This document shows positions 50,951-60,639 of a DNA stretch of 64,000 bases, one piece after another; positions within the stretch are counted from its first letter, which is position 1; each line of letters opens with the position of its first letter. Below the pieces are notes generated by a model that made no database searches, had not been told where the DNA came from, and was given only the letters and a program-made list of their open reading frames with translations. Source of the DNA: Pedobacter chinensis (GTDB taxonomy: Bacteria > Bacteroidota > Bacteroidia > Sphingobacteriales > Sphingobacteriaceae); contig NZ_QPKV01000002.1 of the NCBI RefSeq assembly GCF_003339865.1, forward strand, positions 620,001 to 684,000. Reading direction: 5' to 3'. Position numbers and translations under genes: made by a program.

Positions 50951-53464
50951 TTAAAGACTGTTAATCTTTACAGAATCGAAAGTTGCCAAAGCTTTATAAG
51001 TTCTAAAACCTATGCTTCCGCTTTGATATTGATCATCTTTAACCGTGAGAAGCGGCTTTGTAAAATCATCAATAAAAATATCAATTTTATTATTCTTAGC
51101 CATAATTTTTATTTCATAAACTTTATTCATCTCTACAGGATAATTAATTCGATCAAGTACTGTCCATTCCTTACCATTTGCTTTTCCAATTTGAATTTCT
51201 TTCCCCGAAGCACTTAATCCAACGTAATACCCCTGATATGCATCAGGTCCGATTGCTGGTTTGGTAACCCTGAAGATCAAGCCTGCATCTCCATCAGTGG
51301 TTATTTTAATATTCGCCTGATAGGTAAAATCATGAAAATCAGTATTGTTGGCTACATATTTTGAACCATTTATTCCATAACCGCCAGAGCCTGCGTTTGA
51401 TGAAGCATTTACAGCTCCATCTTTCCAAAACCAGCCTCCGCCATAAAATACCCAGTTTGGTGGAATCCCGTTATCAAAATTCTCTGATAAACTGCCGTGT
51501 ATTTTTTCTGAATTGCCAATGGTTGGAAAGCAACTTAAACGTATATTTTCAGATCCAAAAGGCACCAGCATAATTTCTTCTGGTTTTTCGTTTGATACCA
51601 CCGGACTAAATGGAACATCAAAAGCAGCGATCTGGTTATAGGTTAAACTCCATGAAGGGATTTTTTTTGCCTGAACTTTAAGTTTTATAGGAGCAACTTC
51701 GGCAACAAACGGATTTTCGGGCATGGTAGATTTTACTACACTGAACAATTTATTCAGCTTTCCCTTATTTAACAATAAACCGTAGTTCCAGGGAGATTCC
51801 GGAAGAATTTCATAATCAGCAAATCCTTTTACAGTATGCGTTTTGATCAATTTGTTTTTTGCCTTAATTTCCAAAGCATAAACAATCGGTCCACGCTCAA
51901 TACTTATGGAATTATTAACTTGATTTCTGGTGCTGATTTCCATTGGAAAATTCAGTTCCAGTACGTCCTGGTTTGCCCATTGACGATCAATCCTGAACAT
52001 TTCTCCGGCTTTGACTCCTTTCAAAGTTTTTTCATTTACTTTAATGGTTGGCTGGATACACCAGGTTGGGATGCGAAACGTAAATGGAAACGATGTGGGT
52101 TTGGCCAGCGATATTTTCAGTGTAATTTGCTCATCAAAAGGATAATTGGTTTCTTCGGCTATTTTAATCTTTTCATTACCCGAAACCAAAGTTTCTATTT
52201 CCATTGGGCCATAAGTAATTAATGCCAGGCCCTGATCAGGTGTGGCTACCACACTGTTTTTCACAAAATATGGCCAGCCCATATGCATATTGTACCTGCA
52301 GCATCCGTAACCAGAATACGGACTGGAAATCAGGCCCGAACCATAATCCTGATTAAAACCCTGACCGCCATTTACACTTAATACCTGGTTTGGCAAAGCA
52401 TAATAAGAGTGATTTTTAAAATCCCTGCTAAATTGAGCTGGTAAGGCATTAAATGCTACTTTCTCCAGCTGGTCGCCTATGTTTGCCTGATGGATAACTT
52501 TAGCAGCCGTTTCTAAACTTTGCATCCATTCTACAACTGTACAGGTTTCCACACCTCCGGTAGAACTTCTTCCAGATAGAAACTCAGTTCCGGAGCCTAA
52601 TCCCTGTGGTTGACCATGATCATGCATAATATGTTTAATGCCTTTGGTAAAAGCATCAAGATTAGCTTTTGTATCATTAATCTGAGCATATACAACTGGG
52701 AATTTTAAAGCTTGTGCTACATTAACCATGTGTTTTGGCTGAAAGTCATCGCCAAAAAAATAGAATTGGTTATTGGTGTAGATATCAATCCACGGATATG
52801 CCTGTTGCTTTAACTTCTCAACCAGCCTGATCAAATCCCGGTCTCCTGTTTTATTATAAAGCCAAATCGCAATTTCCATGTTATCAGCCGCTCTTGATTT
52901 TCCCCACTCATTCAGTGGATCAGCATCAAGATTTGCCAATTCATATTTGAAATATTTTGACAGAAAAGGAATTACCCTTTTATCTTTTGTTGCTTCATAA
53001 TAACTTTGCAATGCATACATCATCGGCATTCGCGGCCACCAATCTTTCATTTTCTGCGGGCCGAACAAACCGTTAGGTTGTTGATTGTTTAATGTCCAAT
53101 CGATATATTTTTTTGCCTTTTCCTTTAATTTCTCATCATTAAGCGTGTATGCTAAGGCAACCAATCCTTTTACATAATAAGGAACACGTTCCCAGCTATT
53201 CCCTGTTCCACCCAACCAATCTGTATCTTTTCCAAGATTATCTTTTTCTGCATATAATTCTTCTGCCATCCCTGTTGCACCATCACGTTGTTGTTCTAAT
53301 TGTTTTAATAACCAACCCCGGGCTTTGATACTGCCCAATGGCAATTGCACATAAACATTTTGTTTTAAAGGAGCCTTATTGAAATCGAATGGTTTATCCT
53401 GAGCATACAGAGATGAAGCAATCGCTGAAATTATTATTGAAATTTTAAAGCGTTTATAAATCAT
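50951..53464 (-). CDS. GH127/GH146-type beta-L-arabinofuranosidase with extra C-terminal domain
   Basis: An 837-residue secreted enzyme with signal peptide 1-21 (SLYAQ). The (alpha/alpha)6 catalytic part (residues 30-600) has the metal-Cys site of this family: Glu306 and Cys308 in GGVETCTVVEW, and Cys388/Cys389 in SGYGCCRYNMHMGWP, one of which is the nucleophile. The last 175 residues (GIPPNWVFYGGGWFWKDGAV, FTYQANIKITTDGDAGLIFR) form a LamG/CBM66-like beta-sandwich that may bind glycan. It should release L-arabinofuranose from arabinan or extensin and fits the arabinan-type Sus locus 13 kb away, but it is transcribed alone. Confidence 0.9.
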   Translation of the reverse strand: MIYKRFKISIIISAIASSLYAQDKPFDFNKAPLKQNVYVQLPLGSIKARGWLLKQLEQQRDGATGMAEELYAEKDNLGKDTDWLGGTGNSWERVPYYVKGLVALAYTLNDEKLKEKAKKYIDWTLNNQQPNGLFGPQKMKDWWPRMPMMYALQSYYEATKDKRVIPFLSKYFKYELANLDADPLNEWGKSRAADNMEIAIWLYNKTGDRDLIRLVEKLKQQAYPWIDIYTNNQFYFFGDDFQPKHMVNVAQALKFPVVYAQINDTKANLDAFTKGIKHIMHDHGQPQGLGSGTEFLSGRSSTGGVETCTVVEWMQSLETAAKVIHQANIGDQLEKVAFNALPAQFSRDFKNHSYYALPNQVLSVNGGQGFNQDYGSGLISSPYSGYGCCRYNMHMGWPYFVKNSVVATPDQGLALITYGPMEIETLVSGNEKIKIAEETNYPFDEQITLKISLAKPTSFPFTFRIPTWCIQPTIKVNEKTLKGVKAGEMFRIDRQWANQDVLELNFPMEISTRNQVNNSISIERGPIVYALEIKAKNKLIKTHTVKGFADYEILPESPWNYGLLLNKGKLNKLFSVVKSTMPENPFVAEVAPIKLKVQAKKIPSWSLTYNQIAAFDVPFSPVVSNEKPEEIMLVPFGSENIRLSCFPTIGNSEKIHGSLSENFDNGIPPNWVFYGGGWFWKDGAVNASSNAGSGGYGINGSKYVANNTDFHDFTYQANIKITTDGDAGLIFRVTKPAIGPDAYQGYYVGLSASGKEIQIGKANGKEWTVLDRINYPVEMNKVYEIKIMAKNNKIDIFIDDFTKPLLTVKDDQYQSGSIGFRTYKALATFDSVKINSL

Positions 53465-53741
53465 ATTGGTTAGAAAATTAATGGATCTATGAATCTCTCA
53501 TAAAAATAGGATATAATATAACAACATAAAACGTTTTACCAAATAAATTATATTTAAGATTAAGTAGTTTAACCTATAAATCATTTAATAAAAATCAATT
53601 TTTATTCATTTTAAAACTTATTAGTTATAATTGATTTGTTTATGGTATTATAATGTTTATTTTGCAGCATTATTTATATTATCGTATTTTATTAAACTTT
53701 AAGTTTAAAAACGTAAATTTTCCTAAAGTAACTTTCTCTTT

Positions 53742-54056
53742 ATGGTTAAGCTTTTTGTAGGTGGTCTTGCAGACAATATTCAGGAAATGGACTTGGCAAT
53801 TTTTGTGAGCCTCCATGGTAAAATTGAAACAATTAAAGTTGTTAGAGACAGGGCAACAGGAAAATGTAAAGGTTACGCTTTTATAGAAGTGGCGAGCCTT
53901 GCCGACGCAAACAATATTATCTCTATGCTAAATGGAGAAGGTTTTAAGGGAAATATCATTACCGTTAAGTTGTGCGAAGAATCGGCTCCTAAAAAAGTTT
54001 TTAAACCTAAATCTGCGCAACCGCACAAAGGTAAACGTCCAAGAATGCAGCGTTAA
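53742..54056 (+). CDS. RRM RNA-binding protein
   Basis: A 104-residue protein with one RNA recognition motif: RNP2 KLFVGGL at the start and RNP1 GKCKGYAFIEV in the middle, in the usual beta-alpha-beta-beta-alpha-beta order. The C-terminal 25 residues are basic (KPKSAQPHKGKRPRMQR) and probably add RNA affinity. Such proteins are common in Bacteroidota and Cyanobacteria, where they act on mRNA. TAACTTTC ends 5 bases before the ATG, a near match to the -7 element, so a leaderless start is possible. Confidence 0.93.
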   Translation: MVKLFVGGLADNIQEMDLAIFVSLHGKIETIKVVRDRATGKCKGYAFIEVASLADANNIISMLNGEGFKGNIITVKLCEESAPKKVFKPKSAQPHKGKRPRMQR

Positions 54057-54135
54057 GTTACATTTACCAGAATTTAACGAAATATACAGCTCGTTACGAT
54101 AAAATTTGTGATACCCGGTAAGCCTTTATTTCAAT

Positions 54136-55392
54136 ATGGAAAACTATAGTATCATTATATTTATTTTGGCGATAATGATCGGACTTTCAGCCATAGCCGA
54201 TCGAATTAAAATCCCTTATCCCGTTTTATTAATCATTGCAGGAATAGCTGTTGGTTTTATCCCATCTTTACCACCTATTGATATCAATCCTGAAATTATA
54301 TTTTTGATTTTCTTACCTCCTTTATTGTATGATGCTGCTTTTAATATTTCATTTAAAGATTTTAAAACCAATATCAATACCATTTCTACGCTGGTCATTT
54401 CGCTGGTTTTTATCACTGCACTTGGTATCGGTGTTACGGCTCACTATTTAATTCCGGGAATGTCCTGGCCGCTATCTTTTGTTTTGGGCGCCATACTTTC
54501 TGCTACTGATGCCGTTGCAGCCATGAGCATTACCAAAGGATTAGGTTTATCTCATAAAACCAATACCATTCTGGAAGGCGAAAGTTTGGTAAACGATGCA
54601 TCGGCATTAGTTGCTTATCGATTTGCCGTGGCAGCTGTTACCGGAACAGCATTTGTTTTCTGGAAAGCATCGCTTGAATTTGTCATATTGATGGCAGGTG
54701 GTTTTTTGGTTGGAATGTTCATGGCAAAAATTCTGGCCTTTATTATCAAGAGAATTCAACAGAATAGCCTGGCCACGATTAGCTTTATGTTACTTATGCC
54801 ATTTGTTACTTACCTGATCGCCGAAGAAGTTCATGTTTCTGGCGTGATTGCTGTGGTAATGTTAGGTTTAGGAATTTCGAGATTCAGTAACAAGGTTTTT
54901 CCCGAAAAGCTTAGAAATCAATCTAAAAACATTTGGGACATTATTATTTTCCTTTTAAATGGATTAATATTTATTCTTATCGGTTTACAGTTTCCGTACA
55001 TTTATAAGAGTTTCGAAAGCAGCGATATCGTGGCATATATCGGATATTCATTTGTGATTACCATTGTTGCGTTATTACTCCGGATCATGAATGTTTTTCT
55101 GCAAAAACGGAATCTTCAAAATGCATTTAATAAAGGGAATAAACGGGTCTCTGAGGATGCATTATTGGATTTTAAAAACAGTTTAATCATCAGCTGGTCT
55201 GGAATGCGGGGAATAGTTTCATTGGCAATAGCGATTGGTTTACCAATTACATTAAAAAATGGCACAGCTTTTCCTCAACGAAATGCTATAATTTTTATAT
55301 CAATTGTAGTGGTATTATTTACCTTAATTGGTCAGGGATTAACGCTTCCATGGTTGGTTAAAAAATTGACTTCAGATACGAAAAATCAATAA
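54136..55392 (+). CDS. Na+/H+ antiporter, CPA1 family
   Basis: A 418-residue membrane protein with about 12 transmembrane segments. It exchanges cytoplasmic Na+ or K+ for protons. It has the conserved CPA1 residues: FLPPLLYDAAFNISFKDFK, GAILSATDAVAAMSI and GESLVNDASALVAYRFA with the central Asn-Asp pair, and ISWSGMRGIVSLAIAIGLP near the end. The long hydrophilic tail of some relatives is absent, since it ends soon after the last helix. It is a single gene, convergent with galK. Confidence 0.94.
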   Translation: MENYSIIIFILAIMIGLSAIADRIKIPYPVLLIIAGIAVGFIPSLPPIDINPEIIFLIFLPPLLYDAAFNISFKDFKTNINTISTLVISLVFITALGIGVTAHYLIPGMSWPLSFVLGAILSATDAVAAMSITKGLGLSHKTNTILEGESLVNDASALVAYRFAVAAVTGTAFVFWKASLEFVILMAGGFLVGMFMAKILAFIIKRIQQNSLATISFMLLMPFVTYLIAEEVHVSGVIAVVMLGLGISRFSNKVFPEKLRNQSKNIWDIIIFLLNGLIFILIGLQFPYIYKSFESSDIVAYIGYSFVITIVALLLRIMNVFLQKRNLQNAFNKGNKRVSEDALLDFKNSLIISWSGMRGIVSLAIAIGLPITLKNGTAFPQRNAIIFISIVVVLFTLIGQGLTLPWLVKKLTSDTKNQ

Positions 55393-55419
55393 AGGGATCA
55401 AGCCAATCTTCATCCCTTT
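55391..55419. terminator. shared terminator between antiporter and galK
   Basis: The stem AAAGGGAT / ATCCCTTT has a 13-base loop between convergent genes. T-rich tails are present on both sides but are interrupted, so efficiency is uncertain. Confidence 0.5.
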
Positions 55420-55435
55420 AGATCATTTCTTTTTA

Positions 55436-56587
55436 TTAAAGCACTAATTCTGATCCATTATCGGTTTCAACCACATAAGAATCAAGGTTTAAATTAAACT
55501 CCTTGTGATAAGAAAGTGTGATTTTTTCAATCAGGTCTGCAATTTTTTCGTCTTTAACAATATTAATGGTACAGCCGCCAAAACCACCACCCATCATCCG
55601 TGCACCCAGTACGCCATCAACATTTTTAACAAAATCAACTAAAAAATCCAGTTCATTGCAGCTTACCTCGTAAGCTTGACTTAAGCCCTTGTGGGTTGCA
55701 AACATCAATTGCCCTAAAGCTGTTAAATCTCCACTTTTTAGTTTTTCAGCGGCCTTGCCAACCCGCTCAATCTCCTCAACAACATAACGGCATTTTTGAT
55801 AAACTTCCGTATCTTTCGGTTTTACAACTTCATCTAGCATGATCAAATCAACATCACGTAGGCTGTTTACATCCGGAAAATATTCTTTTACCCAGGCTAC
55901 GCCTTGCTCACATTGAAATCTTCTTTCGTTGTAGGCAGAATCAGAAAGAGAATGTTTAACATTAGTGTTGAACAAAACAAGCTTATAACCATCCAATTTT
56001 AAGGGAATGTATTGATATTGCATAGATCTGCAATCAAGCAAAACCGCCTGATCTTTTTTACCAAAAACCGATGCAAACTGATCCATGACACCACAATTAA
56101 CACCAGCAAAAACATGCTCTGCTTTTTGAGCAATTAAAGCCAGATCCATTTTGGCAATACCAAGATTATTTAAATGATCAATGGCAAAGGCCGTTGCACA
56201 TTCAAGCGCAGCAGAAGATGATAAACCAGCACCAAGAGGCACATTTCCATCTAAATAAAGATTAAAACCTGAAAAATGATATCCTCTTTTCTGTAACTGA
56301 TCAGCCACTCCAAGAACATAATTTGCCCATCCCTTTTCTGATTTCAAAATGTTTGTTATAGAACAAGTATGAAATTGCTGATAACTTTCTGAGTAAAGAT
56401 GAATTTCATTATCGTCTCTTTTAGAAACAGCCACATAAATAGCCTTATTTATTGCTGCTGGCATCACAAAACCATCATTGTAATCAGTATGCTCACCAAT
56501 AATGTTTATACGGCCAGGCGATTTTACTAAAATTGGATCAGCCTTAAAAATATTTTTAAACGTGGCCTTTAAACGTTTTATATCCAT
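55436..56587 (-). CDS. galK: galactokinase
   Basis: A 383-residue GHMP kinase that phosphorylates galactose at C1. The family signatures are clear: PGRINIIGEHTDYNDG (galactose binding), VPLGAGLSSSAALECA (ATP loop) and GARMMGGGFGGCTINIV near the end. The length is standard. It lies 16 bases after galT on the same strand, making a galTK operon. Its promoter region contains the large palindrome at 57703-57749. Confidence 0.97.
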   Translation of the reverse strand: MDIKRLKATFKNIFKADPILVKSPGRINIIGEHTDYNDGFVMPAAINKAIYVAVSKRDDNEIHLYSESYQQFHTCSITNILKSEKGWANYVLGVADQLQKRGYHFSGFNLYLDGNVPLGAGLSSSAALECATAFAIDHLNNLGIAKMDLALIAQKAEHVFAGVNCGVMDQFASVFGKKDQAVLLDCRSMQYQYIPLKLDGYKLVLFNTNVKHSLSDSAYNERRFQCEQGVAWVKEYFPDVNSLRDVDLIMLDEVVKPKDTEVYQKCRYVVEEIERVGKAAEKLKSGDLTALGQLMFATHKGLSQAYEVSCNELDFLVDFVKNVDGVLGARMMGGGFGGCTINIVKDEKIADLIEKITLSYHKEFNLNLDSYVVETDNGSELVL

Positions 56588-56603
56588 AATCTAAATCAGA
56601 GTT

Positions 56604-57653
56604 TTATTTATTTTTATAGTGTACTGATGGTAATTCTCTCAATCTGTTTGCTGCAAACTCCGGTGTGATATCTCTTTGTGGATTAGCCAACATTTCATAA
56701 CCAACCATGAATTTTTTAACTGTTGCAGAACGCAATAAGGGTGGATAAAAATGCATATGCCAATGCCACTCAGGATGATCTCCGTGATTTACCGGCGATT
56801 GGTGCATACCTGCAGAGTAAGGAAAAGCGGTTTCGAAGAGATTATCGTATTTAACCGTTAGGATCTTAATCGCATCAGCCAGCGATTTCTTTTCATGATC
56901 GGTAAAAAATTTAATGCTGGTTACATGTCTTTTAGAGATAACGATGGTTTCATAAGGCCAAACTGCCCAAAAGGGAACTAAAACAACAAAGTGGTCATTT
57001 TCATAAACTATTCGGTCTTGTTTTTTAAGTTCGAGTTCAAGATATGAAGAAAGCAAACTTTTACGGTGTACCGCGTAATGACTTTTTTGTCGCTCGGTTT
57101 CCTTTATAATTTCCATTGGGATATCGCTTTGTGCCCAGATTTGCCCATGTGGATGCGGATTACTACAACCCATTATTTCGCCTTTATTTTCGAAAATCTG
57201 AATGTATTTAATCCATTCATTCTCTGCCAGATTATTAAATTCCTTTTGCCACAATGATATTACATTCTCGATATCACTCAACGCCATTTCAGGTAGTGTC
57301 AAATTGTGTTTCGGACTAAAACTAATCACTTTGCAAAGCCCTTTTTGGTTGTTGGCTACCAGTAAATCATCTTCATTGAAATTAGCTAAAGGAGTGTCTT
57401 CCAACAGTGCAGAAAAATCATTTTTAAAAACGAAACTCTCTGTATAATCTGGATTTACATCGCCATCTGCCCTATCGTTTCCCGGGCATAAATAACATTT
57501 CGGATCGTATTCCGGGCGATTATCCGGACTTACATCTTCTACCTTCCCCTGCCATGGCCGCTTTGTACGGTGCGGAGATACCAGTACCCATTCTCCTGTT
57601 AAAATATTTAACCGGGTATGTGGATTTGAATCGAGTTCGAATGTATTGCTCAT
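56604..57653 (-). CDS. galT: galactose-1-phosphate uridylyltransferase
   Basis: A 349-residue enzyme that exchanges uridylyl between UDP-glucose and galactose-1-phosphate. The HIT-type motif with nucleophile His is GCSNPHPHGQIWAQ. The zinc Cys pair is in PKCYLCPGN, and further His residues are in HPEWHWHMHFYPPLLRSA (cited in part). It is the first gene of galTK. The start ATG at 57653 lies 50 bases from the palindrome, a position fitting transcriptional control. Confidence 0.96.
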   Translation of the reverse strand: MSNTFELDSNPHTRLNILTGEWVLVSPHRTKRPWQGKVEDVSPDNRPEYDPKCYLCPGNDRADGDVNPDYTESFVFKNDFSALLEDTPLANFNEDDLLVANNQKGLCKVISFSPKHNLTLPEMALSDIENVISLWQKEFNNLAENEWIKYIQIFENKGEIMGCSNPHPHGQIWAQSDIPMEIIKETERQKSHYAVHRKSLLSSYLELELKKQDRIVYENDHFVVLVPFWAVWPYETIVISKRHVTSIKFFTDHEKKSLADAIKILTVKYDNLFETAFPYSAGMHQSPVNHGDHPEWHWHMHFYPPLLRSATVKKFMVGYEMLANPQRDITPEFAANRLRELPSVHYKNK

Positions 57654-57702
57654 TATATTTGATTATTACCTGTCTTTGATTAGAATGGCGTTGAGCAAAG
57701 CT

Positions 57703-57749
57703 ATAAATAAATTATTAAATGTCAAAATGACATTTAATAATTTATTTAT
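57703..57749. promoter_or_regulatory. 47-bp palindrome between galT and the Nudix-like regulator
   Basis: Two perfect 22-bp arms (57703-57724 and 57728-57749) flank a 3-base AAA centre. The core reads AAATGTCA-AAA-TGACATTT. It is a very likely operator of the regulator encoded at 57774 and lies between divergent starts. No T-run end fits a terminator, and no gene ends here. Confidence 0.85.
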
Positions 57750-57773
57750 TTATAATTACTATTTTCGTAAAAA

Positions 57774-58505
57774 ATGAAATCTTCAAGAACGCTTAATCGA
57801 ATAAAAATGATAGAATATTCTGGTCAACCACATTATTTAGTTGCTGTAGATTGCATTGTATTTGGATTTGATGGCGAGCATTTGAAAATATTATTGGTAA
57901 AAAGAGGTTTAGAGCCCGAAATAAATAAATGGAGTTTGATAGGTGGATTTGTTGGCGCACAAGAAAGTCCTGATGATGCTGCTAATCGTGTGTTGAAAAA
58001 AAACACTGGTTTAGAAGGTATTTATTTAGAGCAGCTTCAAATTTATGGAGAACCACAGCGAGATCCTATAGAAAGAACTTTATCTGTTGGTTATTTCGCA
58101 TTAATTGATATTAATAAATACCAAACACAACTAAGCGATGATTATCATGCCGAATGGTTTTTAATTAATGACAGACCAAAACTCATTTTCGACCATGACC
58201 AAATGGTAGCTGATGCAAGAAAAAAACTACGGTATAAAGCAGCATTACATCCGATTTTATTTGAGATGTTGCCCAAAAAATTTACCATCCCGCAATTGCA
58301 AATCCTTTTCGAAGAGGTTAACGATACTAAAATAGATACGAGAAATTTCAGCAGAAAAATAAGTTCAACCGGATTACTGATTAAATTAGCAGAAAAAGAT
58401 AAATCGGGTTCAAAAAAAGGTGCATTCTATTTTAAACTGGACAAGAAGAAATACAATGCTAATTTTCAAGCCTTTCTTAATTTAATTCCAAACTTAAAGC
58501 CCTGA
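57774..58505 (+). CDS. Nudix-like transcriptional regulator (NrtR/AraR type)
   Basis: A 243-residue regulator. Residues 15-150 are a Nudix fold, but the Nudix box is degenerate: in GGFVGAQESPDDAANRVLKK the usual REUxEE is RVLKKN, so hydrolysis is unlikely and the domain is a ligand sensor. The C-terminal 75 residues form a winged helix typical of NrtR-like regulators (FTIPQLQILFEEVND, TRNFSRKISSTGLL). In Bacteroidota such proteins are known to control sugar use, for example arabinose by AraR. Here divergence from galTK over a long palindrome argues for control by a galactose-pathway metabolite. The function is inferred from context. Confidence 0.88.
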   Translation: MKSSRTLNRIKMIEYSGQPHYLVAVDCIVFGFDGEHLKILLVKRGLEPEINKWSLIGGFVGAQESPDDAANRVLKKNTGLEGIYLEQLQIYGEPQRDPIERTLSVGYFALIDINKYQTQLSDDYHAEWFLINDRPKLIFDHDQMVADARKKLRYKAALHPILFEMLPKKFTIPQLQILFEEVNDTKIDTRNFSRKISSTGLLIKLAEKDKSGSKKGAFYFKLDKKKYNANFQAFLNLIPNLKP

Positions 58506-58518
58506 TCAATAAGATCAT

Positions 58519-58553
58519 TTTAATCTCGATTTAAGATGAGATATTTATTTTTG
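58519..58553 (+). promoter_or_regulatory. OmpR/PhoB-type direct-repeat box and -7 element of the two-component operon
   Basis: TTTAAT at 58519 and TTTAAG at 58530 are 11 bases apart. After 10 bases comes TATTTTTG (58546-58553), matching TAnnTTTG, and after 4 more the ATG at 58558. The same layout precedes the efflux operon at 60583-60643. Confidence 0.7.
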
Positions 58554-58557
58554 CTAC

Positions 58558-59235
58558 ATGCTTAAAATAGGAGTAGCTGAAGATGATGTAAAGATTGCCG
58601 ATCTTTTACAATCTGCTTTGGAGGAGAATGGCTATCAGGTCCAAACCGTTTTTAATGGAATAGATGCGTTCGATTGCTTTTCAACCAGCAACTTCGAATT
58701 ACTCATCATCGACATCATGATGCCAGGTCTGAGTGGCATACAAGTTTGCAAGGGGCTTCACGAAAAGGGCATTCAAATTCCTATTTTAATGCTTACAGCG
58801 ATGGGTACAGTTGATGATAAAGTTACCGGACTGAATGCCGGAGCTGATGATTATCTGGTCAAGCCGTTTCACTTAAAAGAACTTCTGGCTCGTGTTTCTG
58901 CATTATTGAGAAGACAACCTCCGGTAATCAGCGCTTCAAATCATCAGCTTAGTTTTGAAGATTTATACATGGATACCAGTAGTAAAGAAGTAACCAGATC
59001 CGGAATAAACATCGAATTAAGCGCAAAAGAGTTTATTTTGCTTGAACTTTTCCTGCGTAACCCCAATCGATTACTGTCCAGGCAGTTTATAGCTGAACAA
59101 GTTTGGGATATCCACTTTGATACGGGCACAAACGTAATCGACGTTTATATTAACTTCCTGAGAAAAAAGATAGAAAAAGGCTTTAACCGCAAATTGATTC
59201 ACACCAAAATAAACATGGGGTATATTTTAAAGTAA
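58558..59235 (+). CDS. OmpR/PhoB-family response regulator
   Basis: A 225-residue regulator: receiver domain with phospho-Asp in LLIIDIMMPGLSG (about Asp52), the switch Lys in DDYLVKPFHLKELLARV, and a C-terminal winged helix (LSAKEFILLELFLRNPNRLLSR, VIDVYINFLRKKIE). It overlaps the kinase gene by one base (TAATG). The pair stands before a CzcCBA operon, so it should sense periplasmic metal or another toxic agent, as CusRS and CzcRS do. Repeats in its own promoter suggest autoregulation. Confidence 0.94.
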   Translation: MLKIGVAEDDVKIADLLQSALEENGYQVQTVFNGIDAFDCFSTSNFELLIIDIMMPGLSGIQVCKGLHEKGIQIPILMLTAMGTVDDKVTGLNAGADDYLVKPFHLKELLARVSALLRRQPPVISASNHQLSFEDLYMDTSSKEVTRSGINIELSAKEFILLELFLRNPNRLLSRQFIAEQVWDIHFDTGTNVIDVYINFLRKKIEKGFNRKLIHTKINMGYILK

Positions 59236-60587
59236 TGAGAATAAAAGACCGGATAGCACTTTATTTTACACTGATTAGTACTTCCATGCTTTTCGCCGTG
59301 CTATGCATGATATATTTTACTTTCATGAAATTTTTGGAAGCAGATTTTTTTGAACGCCTGACAGATAGAACCATGGTTACGGCTAAACTGTATTTAGAAG
59401 CCGATGAAATTAGCAGAGATGCCTTAAACGATGTTCGCCACCAATATTTGCAAAAACTAAGTGGCGAAATAACCAGAATTTATGATTATAAAAATCAGGC
59501 AACTTTTATTGGCGATTCTGCACAATACTGGACAAAATCTACCATTGAGCAGGTTAGAAAACGTAAACATTTAAAATATTCAGATGGCCAGAGGCAGGTT
59601 GTTGGGATTTATTATAAAGATAATCAGGGCGATTTCGTCATTCTGGCTTCTGCAACCGATCAAGGCTCACATAACAGGTTAACTAAGCTGCTCAGGATCA
59701 TGATTTTTGTGTTTGTGATCATTTCCTTTATTGTACTGTTACTGAGCAGATGGATTGCGGAAAAGATGTTGCAACCATTAAAAAAATTCATGCTGGAGGT
59801 AAAACAAATCGGCTCTCAAAACATGGAATTCAGAGTAGAGGAAAATGACACAAAAGATGAAATTAATCTGATTGCCAAAAGCTTTAATCATTTGATGAAT
59901 GAGCTTGAACAGGCTTTTATTTTGCAAAAAACATTTGTTGCCAATGCTTCGCATGAATTACGAACGCCAGTGACCAGGATGATGATGACTGCTGAGCTGG
60001 CTTTATCTAAAGATCGCGATCAGGTAGCCTATCAAAAAGTCATTCATTCTGTTTTGGATGATGCCGAAAGGATGGAACACATCATTACCGGATTGCTTGC
60101 GCTGGCAAAAATGGATCTTGAGCTTATTAATTCCCAGCTCTCTCCTATTCGTTTGGATGAATTATTAATTAAAATTCAATCAGAATGGAAAGAGCAAAAA
60201 AATCTTGAACTGGAGTTTTTTAGCAGCCTGGAAAGCAACGTGAAACCAACTGTTTTAGCTAATGCCATTTTGCTGCAAATTGTTTTAGATAATATTGTTT
60301 CAAATGCTTTTAAATTTTCTGAAAATCAAAAAGTGATTTGCAGATTAGAACAATCAAATGAAAGTTTTCTGATCAAAATCAGCGATCAGGGTCCGGGAAT
60401 ACCGTTTCTAGAGCAGGAAGAAGTATTTAAACCATTTTATACCCGCTCAGCGGAAATTGGTCAAAAAGGAGAAGGAATGGGCTTGTACATGGCTCAGAAA
60501 ATCATCAGTTTATTTAAAGGGAAAATAGAAATTTCACTTTCTGTTGGGCTTGAGAATACCTTTACCGTTGTGATACCCAAACTTTAA
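59235..60587 (+). CDS. sensor histidine kinase
   Basis: A 450-residue membrane kinase. Two transmembrane helices (about 12-32 and 155-175) enclose a periplasmic sensor of about 120 residues with no known fold by eye. A HAMP segment follows, then HisKA FVANASHELRTPVTRMMMT (His about 242) and HATPase with NIVSNAFKFSE, DQGPGIP and GEGMGLYMAQKI. The signal is unknown; heavy metal is the usual one for kinases placed before czc genes, but no Cys/His-rich metal site is evident in the sensor. It is translationally coupled to the response regulator by the TAATG overlap. Confidence 0.94.
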   Translation: MRIKDRIALYFTLISTSMLFAVLCMIYFTFMKFLEADFFERLTDRTMVTAKLYLEADEISRDALNDVRHQYLQKLSGEITRIYDYKNQATFIGDSAQYWTKSTIEQVRKRKHLKYSDGQRQVVGIYYKDNQGDFVILASATDQGSHNRLTKLLRIMIFVFVIISFIVLLLSRWIAEKMLQPLKKFMLEVKQIGSQNMEFRVEENDTKDEINLIAKSFNHLMNELEQAFILQKTFVANASHELRTPVTRMMMTAELALSKDRDQVAYQKVIHSVLDDAERMEHIITGLLALAKMDLELINSQLSPIRLDELLIKIQSEWKEQKNLELEFFSSLESNVKPTVLANAILLQIVLDNIVSNAFKFSENQKVICRLEQSNESFLIKISDQGPGIPFLEQEEVFKPFYTRSAEIGQKGEGMGLYMAQKIISLFKGKIEISLSVGLENTFTVVIPKL

Positions 60588-60639
60588 TCTGCTTTTAATT
60601 TCGATTTAATTCGCGTTTAATTCGGCAAAGATAGCTTTG
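60583..60639 (+). promoter_or_regulatory. four 11-bp-spaced TTTAAT repeats and -7 element before the efflux operon
   Basis: TTTAAT occurs at 60583, 60594, 60605 and 60616, exactly 11 bases apart. TAGCTTTG (60632-60639) follows after 10 bases, and the ATG at 60644 after 4 more. The stretch also forms the hairpin CGGCAAAG-atag-CTTTGCCG (60623-60642) next to the start codon. The repeats fit a dimeric PhoB-type regulator; the -7 placement predicts a leaderless mRNA. Confidence 0.75.
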
